Shown piece after piece: positions 1 through 5,190 of a stretch of 11,063 bases of DNA. Position 1 is the first letter of the stretch. The number at the start of each line of letters is the position of its first letter. This DNA comes from PUMD01 sp964599275 (lineage in GTDB: Bacteria; Bacillota; Sulfobacillia; SLMV01). Under the pieces are notes generated by a model. The model was not told the DNA's origin and did no database searches. It was given only the letters and a program-made list of their open reading frames with translations. The stretch covers positions 1-11,063 of the forward strand of contig CAZRFK010000063.1 in assembly GCA_964599275.1 (NCBI GenBank), given 5' to 3'. Both the position numbers and the translations under genes were made by a program.

Positions 1-550
1 GGCGGGTGAATTCGAACATGGAATAACCTGCCCCCCTCCGGCGAGACACTATGTCGCTGGCCAGGCTGTTGGTGGAAGTCCCGATCAGGGTCAGTAAACC
101 GCCCATCATCGCCGCATAAGAGAGGGGTATCAAGAATTTCGAGGGCGAACTCCCCTTACGTTTGGCGATTTTTATCACCAGGGGGATGAATAGAGCTACC
201 ACGGGAGTATTGTTGATGACTCCAGCGGTCAGGCTGGCCAGTAAAATGATGAAAAAGAGCAATTTCACATCGCTTTCGCCGGTCCATTTGGAGATTTTGT
301 CTCCCAGACTCTGTATGATGCCGCTTTGCTCCACTCCCGCACTGATGACAAACATGGCCCCGATGGTGACGGTGGCCGAGCTGGCAAAGCCGGACACCGC
401 CTCTGCGGGGTTGACCCCCGTCCAGAACTCAGTTAATACCAAAATTACCGGTATTGATAGGGCAATAATATCCATGCGGATCGGTTCTATGACAAACATT
501 ATTATTAGAAATATGAGCAGCAGCAAAATGAATATGATGCCTGCTGGCAT
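1..550 (-). CDS. SLC13-family permease, N-terminal part (runs off the left edge)
   Basis: I translated this by hand; 183 codons are present and the frame stays open to base 1, so the C-terminal part lies outside the window. The start ATG (complement of 548-550) has AGGAGG at 558-563, 7 bases upstream. The protein begins with a hydrophobic segment (residues 5-20) followed by further membrane-like segments near 28-40, 56-72, 95-111, 113-127 and 139-156. Two motifs fit the CitMHS/SLC13 ion-transporter superfamily: INNTPVV at 112-118 and GTSTN at 157-161. The latter resembles the S/T-N-T loop that binds substrate and sodium in this family. The role is therefore probably uptake of a dicarboxylate, sulfate or another anion across the inner membrane. 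An ArsB-like exporter is a less likely alternative. Many bacterial members carry TrkA-C domains between the two halves, but that part is not visible here. Confidence 0.88.
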   Translation of the reverse strand, partial: MPAGIIFILLLLIFLIIMFVIEPIRMDIIALSIPVILVLTEFWTGVNPAEAVSGFASSATVTIGAMFVISAGVEQSGIIQSLGDKISKWTGESDVKLLFFIILLASLTAGVINNTPVVALFIPLVIKIAKRKGSSPSKFLIPLSYAAMMGGLLTLIGTSTNSLASDIVSRRRGAGYSMFEFTR

Positions 551-765
551 AGTCTATCCTCCTGCCTGCGAATCCAGCTGTAGTGGCTCACTGCATCTGT
601 GACACATCAACTCACGGAACTGCGGAGACTTCCCCCGTTGAAATGTATTGGTGCTTTCCATCCTGAAGCCGATTGCAGCCGCTTAACATTGCCACACTGC
701 CAGTTTTTGTTCCCTGCTACAGTGTCACAATTCACCATCCCCCACCTCCAATCCTCCTCTGAGAG

Positions 766-1041
766 TTTAGGGATCTACACTCGCCTTCCTAACTCGGGTT
801 TGTACGTTCCAATACTAAGTTCCTGAGATAGCGGCTTCAGGAATCCATCAATGTCTTCCGCACTTATCTCTCCTATACCCATTCGGTCGACGCTGGCAGC
901 TCCATGCTCGCTTTTGCTGGGTTCCACGCCTGCTCCAAAATATCCCTATGGTAGACCTTCTCATACATAGCATGAAACCGACGCTTTGGATTTCCTTGGC
1001 TGCAAGATAGAGGTCCCCTGCAGTTTCCGAACATCATCCAT
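766..1041 (-). pseudogene. ltrA: Decayed group II intron reverse transcriptase/maturase, N-terminal remnant
   Basis: Translating the minus strand piecewise gives consecutive blocks of the N-terminus of bacterial group II intron reverse transcriptases, each in a different frame. The blocks are MDDVRKLQ (start near 1041), LYLAAKE, NPKRRFHAMYEKVYHRDIL followed by EQAW, then GAASVDRM, and finally IGTYKPELGRRV-stop-IPK ending near 766. Intact relatives read roughly VRKLQ..LYLAAK..PKRRFHALYDKVYR.DVLEEAW...NKGAAGVDG...GTYRP..VRRVYIPK, so the order and spacing match. The copy is dead: there are several one-base frameshifts, and a TAG replaces the tyrosine codon before IPK. Homology stops abruptly after IPK, so the RT catalytic core (YADD), maturase and endonuclease parts are missing here. 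I do not see intron RNA domain V. The family is recognised from memory, not by a search. Confidence 0.75.
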
Positions 1042-1090
1042 ATGGGGTTTTATTGCCCCTGCGAAAGTGAAGCTCAAAAACAAAATGGAT

Positions 1091-1142
1091 GTGTTATAAT
1101 GGGAGTAAAGTATATCACAACCAAAATGAACACTTAGGGGGG
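1091..1142 (+). promoter_or_regulatory. Promoter, possible operator and RBS of the hepT-mntA operon
   Basis: A perfect TATAAT lies at 1095-1100, about 48 bases before the hepT start. No good -35 box stands at 17 bp (the sequence near 1072-1078 is only GCTCAAA), so the promoter may depend on an extended or A-rich upstream region. The -10 box is flanked by an imperfect inverted repeat, GTGTTATA (1091-1098) and TATATCAC (1111-1118), matching at 7 of 8 positions. This position suits an autoregulatory operator, as many toxin-antitoxin operons repress themselves. AGGGGGG at 1136-1142 is the ribosome binding site for the ATG at 1148. Confidence 0.55.
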
Positions 1143-1147
1143 ACGGT

Positions 1148-1594
1148 ATGCAGACACTGGACAACATAAATTGGTCTCTGCTAAGAGACAAGATATCTGA
1201 TATCAAAGAATCCGTAGAAATACTATCTGACTATGCGAGTAGAGACACTGAGGATTTGCTAAAGAATCAGGAAACTTTACGTTCGGCCAAATATACTTTC
1301 GTGGTATTGGCTGAAGCAACAATTAATATTGCCACTCATATCTGTCTCGAGACTTTAGGTGAGGCTCCTTCCAACTACGCTGATAGTTTCCACATACTGG
1401 CGGAGAATGACTTCATAGATCTTCGCACGTCCGAAAAAATGGCTCAGCTCGCAGGGTTCCGCAACCTTCTGGTCCATCGATACGCGGATATTGATGAAGA
1501 GCAAATGATTGAGATGATGAAAGAGGACTTATCATGGGTAAATGATTTTGTTGCAGGCCTGGGTAACATGTGTCAAGGAGATGAGCATCTATGA
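1148..1594 (+). CDS. hepT: HepT-like ribonuclease toxin (DUF86/HEPN family)
   Basis: The protein is 148 residues, the usual size for HepT, all-helical in character and without cysteine-rich or membrane segments. Near the C-terminus it carries the HEPN ribonuclease signature R-x4-H-x-Y as R105-NLLV-H110-R-Y112. In characterised HepT toxins this motif cleaves RNA, and the tyrosine is the residue AMPylated by the antitoxin MntA. The early residues (Met-Gln-Thr-Leu) follow a clear AGGGGGG ribosome binding site, so the start is secure. The stop codon overlaps the start of the next gene in an ATGA arrangement, which is typical of translationally coupled toxin-antitoxin pairs. All key residues are present, so the toxin appears functional. 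Confidence 0.9.
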   Translation: MQTLDNINWSLLRDKISDIKESVEILSDYASRDTEDLLKNQETLRSAKYTFVVLAEATINIATHICLETLGEAPSNYADSFHILAENDFIDLRTSEKMAQLAGFRNLLVHRYADIDEEQMIEMMKEDLSWVNDFVAGLGNMCQGDEHL

Positions 1595-2040
1595 GTCATG
1601 GGCCGAATGGAACACAAATTAGACGTAAAATGCCAAGGGAGCAACGAGAAAAGACTCTGGAGGAGCTTGCATCGCTACTGACACAGGAACAGGACGTGAT
1701 CTTCGCTTACGCTCACGGTTCTTTCTTGAAAGCAGAGCGTTTCGCAGATTTGGATGTTGCCATTTATTTCTCCGATGAATTGACTGAAAAAGAACAGTTG
1801 AAGGCCAGTTTGCGTCTTGCTACCCAATTAAGTAAACAGTTGCAACTCCCTGTGGACGCCAGGCCGCTGAATTCAGCAGCGCTGGGATTCTGCTTTGCTG
1901 CTGTACAGGGACGGATGCTCACTAGCAGCGATGAACGATTGCGCGTTGACTACGTCAAGCGGATCTTGCTTGAGTATTTTGACTTCCGTCCAATACTCAG
2001 ACGCTCAGTTCGGCGATTGATGACCAGAGGGACAAACTGA
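1591..2040 (+). CDS. mntA: MntA-like minimal nucleotidyltransferase antitoxin
   Basis: This 149-residue protein belongs to the DNA polymerase beta-type minimal nucleotidyltransferases. The active-site signature is G43-S44-F45 followed by D53-L-D55, with a third likely catalytic aspartate at D89 in LPVDARPLN. The spacer of seven residues between GSF and DLD is shorter than in the Shewanella prototype, but I recall this HGSFL...DLDVA-type variant in many bacterial and archaeal members. In the known systems MntA transfers AMP to the HepT tyrosine and so silences the ribonuclease. It overlaps hepT by four bases, and AAGGAG at 1575-1580 precedes the ATG by 10 bases. An internal ATG at codon 14 is an alternative start. 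The basic tail (RPILRRSVRRLMTR) is notable. Confidence 0.88.
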   Translation: MSHGPNGTQIRRKMPREQREKTLEELASLLTQEQDVIFAYAHGSFLKAERFADLDVAIYFSDELTEKEQLKASLRLATQLSKQLQLPVDARPLNSAALGFCFAAVQGRMLTSSDERLRVDYVKRILLEYFDFRPILRRSVRRLMTRGTN

Positions 2041-2509
2041 TTCCCTCTCAATAGTTTTGGGTCTCCTCTGGCCGGATGTCGCTTACCTACCTGGGCAGGC
2101 CCTCGGGGAGCTCACTTGTTCTCGTACAGGTCCTAAGCAGGATCNNNNNNNNNNNNNNNNNNNNNNNNNNNNNNNNNNNNNNNNNNNNNNNNNNNNNNNN
2201 NNNNNNNNNNNNNNNNNNNNNNNNNNNNNNNNNNNNNNNNNNNNCAACTCCGCCTGAGATTGGCCACGTTTTAAGGCCTGTCCATCTGTGATTTGACAGA
2301 TCCCACGCCACGCATACCCTTTGTGTCCATATCTTTTCCTGCACTCTGACCCAGTAATCTAGAAGTTGGGATTAACCCCGTTCTGGGGTCTTGTTTCAGT
2401 TCACGCTTAAGCAGGACGAAACCTTATCCTCGTAATCTGAATTGACGCTTGAAGTTGTGGAGTTATATCAACATATGCTTGTTCTCACTTCTCCAATCCA
2501 AATATTTAC
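2041..2509. other. Gene-free stretch with a 100-base assembly gap
   Basis: Bases 2145-2244 are N, exactly 100, which is the usual placeholder for a scaffold join of unknown length. On either side I found no frame with convincing protein character. The flanks contain a small perfect hairpin ATCTGT/ACAGAT (2284-2289 and 2296-2301) and a possible weak terminator listed separately. Genes or insertion elements may be hidden in the gap. Confidence 0.8.
2375..2398 (+). terminator. Possible weak intrinsic terminator
   Basis: ACCCC (2375-2379) pairs with GGGGT (2385-2389) around a GTTCT loop and is followed by CTTGTTTC. The stem has only five pairs and the T-tract is interrupted. It could end transcription coming through the gap, but it is also compatible with chance. 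Confidence 0.25.
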
Positions 2510-2561
2510 TTGAGATGTTTGCGATATTACAATATACACGATGACAAATGAGCATGGGAGG
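2510..2561 (+). promoter_or_regulatory. Sigma-A-type promoter and RBS of the broken antitoxin gene
   Basis: TTGAGA at 2510-2515 and TATACA at 2533-2538 are separated by exactly 17 bp, a good housekeeping promoter with 5/6 and 4/6 consensus matches. GGGAGG at 2556-2561 follows in the expected leader position, about 12 bases before the TTG at 2574. The promoter looks undamaged although the gene behind it is not. Confidence 0.6.
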
Positions 2562-2573
2562 TTAAGTGAAATC

Positions 2574-2801
2574 TTGAAAAAGAGGCTTGTACAATAAGGT
2601 AACAAAGTCGCCCTGATTATCGATAAATCGATTTTAGAGCTTCTTGATATAACTCCGGACACGCCCCTGGAGATAACCACTGATGTCGAGGTCTTGCTCA
2701 TTATCCCCGTTCGCGAAGATAGAAACACTGACGAAGTCGAAGGAATTGTAGAACGAACGATAACAAGGCACTCACCAGCTTTAGAAAAAATGGCAGAGTG
2801 A
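2574..2801 (+). pseudogene. AbrB/MazE-family antitoxin with an early nonsense codon
   Basis: One continuous frame reads LKKRLVQ-stop-GNKVALIID and then DKSILELLDITPDTPLEI, ending VEGIVERTITRHSPALEKMAE before TGA at 2799-2801. This matches the swapped-hairpin AbrB/MazE/SpoVT antitoxins that pair with Doc-type toxins. Those usually begin M-x-K-x-L-x-x-x-GNS-x-AL-x-IDK and continue LLGITPDTPLEI. The codon expected before GN is TAA here, one substitution from a leucine TTA, and the first codon is TTG. An ATG in the same frame at 2541 does not avoid the stop. Everything after the stop is intact, so inactivation looks recent. Readthrough or restart downstream is possible but no good start follows the stop. 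The remains of the cognate toxin lie immediately downstream. Confidence 0.72.
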
Positions 2802-2845
2802 ATTGACTTGAACTGTTTAAGATTTATCAACCCAGTTCAGCACAT

Positions 2846-2990
2846 GAAATGGCAGCCCGCTTATATGTTTCATCTAATTCAGAATCACCCATTAAGGACG
2901 AAAACGCTCCGGCACAGTAACTGCCATAGATTTCCTGGAGTTAAATGGATACAAGGTTAAAATTGATAATGAAAAAACGATCCCGAAATC
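2846..2990 (+). pseudogene. Doc/Fic-family (death-on-curing) toxin fragment, frameshifted
   Basis: Three pieces of a Doc toxin can be read in shifting frames: EMAA, then after one extra C at about 2857 AYMFHLIQNHP, then after another shift GRKRSGTVTAIDFLELNGY followed by KVKIDNEKTIP. In intact Doc proteins these join as EMAAAYMFH-x-x-QNHPF-x-DGNKRTG-x-x-A-x-x-FLELNGY. The Fic active-site loop HPFxxGNKR is damaged to HP-L...GRKR. The N-terminal half of about 60 residues and the C-terminal end are missing. It lies 44 bases after the antitoxin pseudogene, which is the normal phd/abrB-doc order. Loss of the toxin would explain why the antitoxin could decay as well. Confidence 0.72.
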
Positions 2991-3153
2991 TCTCGTCTTG
3001 TATATTGCCATTATCTCGGCAAACCCATGCAGCGCGCTGTAACGAACGGAAGTTGGGGCCGATCAGGCACAGCTGGCTCATCCAGGGCAATAGGAGCTGC
3101 CTGTACCACTGCATACCTGCTAACAAGCAAGCGCACAACCTGTCTGCACACCT

Positions 3154-4242
3154 TCACTTGTCGTCTTGGGACAACACGTAGTGCCTGTTGCGGGTTCTGC
3201 CCCTCGGCTCAAGTATCCCCATTTCCACCAGTTTCTTTAAGTCGCTCCTTGCGGTGTGTCGGCTAACGTCGAAACGTTCCGCGTACTCGCGGCTGGTCCA
3301 GGTAGTACCGCGGCGTGCCTCAGCTGCGGCGGTTGACCGGCGACCATAAGCATCAAGAATTGGAATCGCTTTTGTTTGCTCCAGGGGATTGCCTTTACTC
3401 TCCTCCGAGGCTTCGTGCGTCTGGTAGAAGTGGTACGCCTTGTAGGCCGCGGACAACCAGCGGTAGGCGTAGTTTTCCGCAATAGAGCGGGTTTCTGCAA
3501 ACATCCAGGTTACCCTGTGAAACTGGATCTGAAGGGCGGCAACCAGATTCAAAAGCCACCCGCTTTTGACATTATCCTTCTTAATGAGATCCGACAGGCG
3601 GCCCTCCACTATAACCGCCGCGAAGGGAAGCGCTGACAGCTCCTGCAGGGCGAAGGTAAGGCTGCCTGATACGGCTGAAGTGGCCATGTCATCAAGTCTT
3701 TTGCGTTCGATGGCTACAATGAGGTTTTTGTCTTCGAAGAGACCGTAGTCACCCACCGGCAGATCTCTTTTGACCAGTTTGAGATTGTAATCCGAAAACT
3801 TCCACGCGTATCTCTCGTTGTTATCGACTGCTACCGTCAGCTGCCGCTTCAATGCCCTGGCCTGCGGGACGCGGATGCCGGGCCGGGCGCCTTTCATGCT
3901 GCTGGATGACCTCCAGAATATGAGGGTCCGACCTTTCTGGTTCTTCGTCCAGACGAACATGGAACGCCTGAGCCTGCGGCGGCTCAGTACCAGATCCACC
4001 GCCTTGCCCCTTCTCCGACACATCTGTACATCCAGCTCTTCCACGAGCTCTGGCTCATCCGGCCAGCCATCCACGGGATGACAATACAAGTCCTTATCAG
4101 AAGGCCAGGTATCCCGGGTTGCCAAAATCACAGGTTCAGAACCTTCGAGCGGCAGGGATAAGAGGTAAGGGAGGCTGCTGCCTTCTTTTGGATTTTTCGC
4201 GATGATAAACTTCTCCCATCGGTTAACCATATCGCCTAACAC
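3154..4242 (-). CDS. ERCC4 (XPF-type) nuclease with C-terminal winged helix
   Basis: The protein has 362 residues. Residues 136-215 form an ERCC4 nuclease domain: D140-NNER144, V163-G164-D165-Y166, then the catalytic E179-R180-K181-x3-D185, the full GDXnERKX3D signature of the XPF/Mus81/Hef family. This predicts a metal-dependent endonuclease acting on DNA, probably at branched or flap structures. Residues 1-130 are a separate region with a basic patch (CRRRGKAVDLVLSRRRLRRS) of unknown fold. Residues 314-357 (TSREYAERFDVSRHTARSDL and onward) form a helix-turn-helix/winged helix like those in DeoR-type regulators, suggesting sequence-specific DNA binding or autoregulation. GGAGAG touches the first ATG and AAGGAG lies 15 bases upstream, so codon 5 (4230) is an alternative start. 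It is monocistronic, with no helicase partner. Whether it serves repair or defence cannot be told from sequence. Confidence 0.85.
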   Translation of the reverse strand: MLGDMVNRWEKFIIAKNPKEGSSLPYLLSLPLEGSEPVILATRDTWPSDKDLYCHPVDGWPDEPELVEELDVQMCRRRGKAVDLVLSRRRLRRSMFVWTKNQKGRTLIFWRSSSSMKGARPGIRVPQARALKRQLTVAVDNNERYAWKFSDYNLKLVKRDLPVGDYGLFEDKNLIVAIERKRLDDMATSAVSGSLTFALQELSALPFAAVIVEGRLSDLIKKDNVKSGWLLNLVAALQIQFHRVTWMFAETRSIAENYAYRWLSAAYKAYHFYQTHEASEESKGNPLEQTKAIPILDAYGRRSTAAAEARRGTTWTSREYAERFDVSRHTARSDLKKLVEMGILEPRGRTRNRHYVLSQDDK

Positions 4243-4321
4243 ATCTCTCCGTTTAAAATCTCCTTGCGCATTTCTCCTGACAACTGCTGTTTGCTGCTCA
4301 TATAGGATGAAGTTCTATTGC

Positions 4322-4352
4322 ATTATAGCATTCCTGCAGTGCTTCTGAACAA
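4322..4352 (-). promoter_or_regulatory. Possible promoter of the ERCC4 nuclease gene
   Basis: On the minus strand a perfect TATAAT (complement of 4322-4327) lies about 80 bases before the gene. TTGTTC (complement of 4347-4352) stands 19 bp upstream of it, slightly longer than optimal, with an A/T-rich stretch beyond. The -10 box is convincing; the -35 box is not. Confidence 0.4.
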
Positions 4353-4454
4353 TCAAAAAAGAAGAGTATGTGAATCAAGCGCATGTGGGTGGGAGGGTAG
4401 AGGATCGGTATGTTGTGTAATTGGAGACCGATGCCAGAGGTAAATGTCCTGACA

Positions 4455-4482
4455 ACTAAACTCAGTCACGTCTCCGTTTAGT
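4455..4482. repeat. Perfect 7-bp inverted repeat in the ERCC4 upstream region
   Basis: ACTAAAC (4455-4461) is the exact inverse of GTTTAGT (4476-4482), separated by 14 bases. There is no T-tract on either side, so it does not look like a terminator. The surrounding 4243-4676 contains no gene that I can recognise. Confidence 0.4.
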
Positions 4483-4676
4483 CATACTCCCCCATCTGCA
4501 GGCAGCACCGACTAATTTAATTAACTATATCTCCGCTCCAATCGACATAGTATTTTGTGCTGATGACTCCATCAGGAAATATTGCTTTGTAAGAGCTGTT
4601 GGGAGCAAACCTGTCCCATAATCCAAATCTGGATTCTCTCTCACGTCTGCATTACTTTGCCCCTGGGAACTAAATC

Positions 4677-4931
4677 TTGAAAGGATTTAAGGGGGAGCTT
4701 CCGCACTGGATAAACCTTGCCAAGTCGCTTTGGGAGCCGATTGATGGCAACATCTACATCTGCAAGCTCACATTGTCTGAGATCTGCGTCATAATGCCGG
4801 GCACTATGATACGGTGGGGAGTGAAAGCGGAGAAACTGGTAATCACTACAGCAATTCAATTAAGGCCTCAAGAAGAAGGATTATATCCATACGTTGACGA
4901 ACAACTTATTGAGTCGGAACTTGATCGTTGA
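4677..4931 (+). CDS. Small hypothetical protein of 84 residues, uncertain
   Basis: An open frame starts at TTG 4677, directly after an in-frame TAA and one ATC codon, and ends at TGA 4929-4931. No good ribosome binding site precedes the TTG. Internal ATG codons at 4794 and 4806 also lack one. The composition is protein-like, particularly the end (QLRPQEEGLYPYVDEQLIES), but I recognise no family or motif. It could be a real small gene, the tail of a decayed gene, or chance. It runs in the same direction as the large PLD-ATPase gene, 259 bases upstream of it, but nothing links them. Confidence 0.3.
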   Translation: MKGFKGELPHWINLAKSLWEPIDGNIYICKLTLSEICVIMPGTMIRWGVKAEKLVITTAIQLRPQEEGLYPYVDEQLIESELDR

Positions 4932-4979
4932 GATATATATGCCTGAGATGTGCTATTCTGGAAGGCTTTTATGCGAAAA

Positions 4980-5002
4980 ACACGGTGAAAGAGCTACCGT
5001 GT
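4980..5002. repeat. Perfect 7-bp inverted repeat upstream of the PLD-ATPase gene
   Basis: ACACGGT (4980-4986) and ACCGTGT (4996-5002) are exact inverses around a 9-base spacer. No T-run follows, so a terminator is unlikely. The position, about 190 bases upstream of the gene, would suit an operator or a protein-binding hairpin. No convincing promoter is visible between here and 5190. Confidence 0.4.
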
Positions 5003-5190
5003 GCCGATATAGCATTATTTAACCTTTGCCCCTTCCCCGCTCCTGATCGGGAAGCTGTCAATGCAGCTCTTGTCCGCTATTGCTAGAAAGGCACTAACTG
5101 GCTTGCCTATTGACGGGTAGGGACCATTGATCTTTTGGCGATGACTATGGATTGATTTGCTAATGAACAGATACCAGGGAGTGTTAGCTA

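Noticed and set aside
162..602. A 146-codon plus-strand frame at the left edge
   Set aside because: It is antisense to the permease, whose membrane segments and GTSTN motif are clear on the minus strand.
961..1206. An 81-codon minus-strand frame overlapping the hepT start
   Set aside because: Only its MDDVRKLQ piece is meaningful, as part of the reverse transcriptase relic; the rest is antisense to hepT and its promoter.
2468..2830. A 120-codon minus-strand frame
   Set aside because: It is antisense to the antitoxin pseudogene, which has recognisable family motifs on the plus strand.
2945..3266. Two short plus-strand frames between the Doc fragment and the ERCC4 gene
   Set aside because: They have poor start signals and no protein character beyond the Doc remnant, and they run antisense into the end of the nuclease gene.
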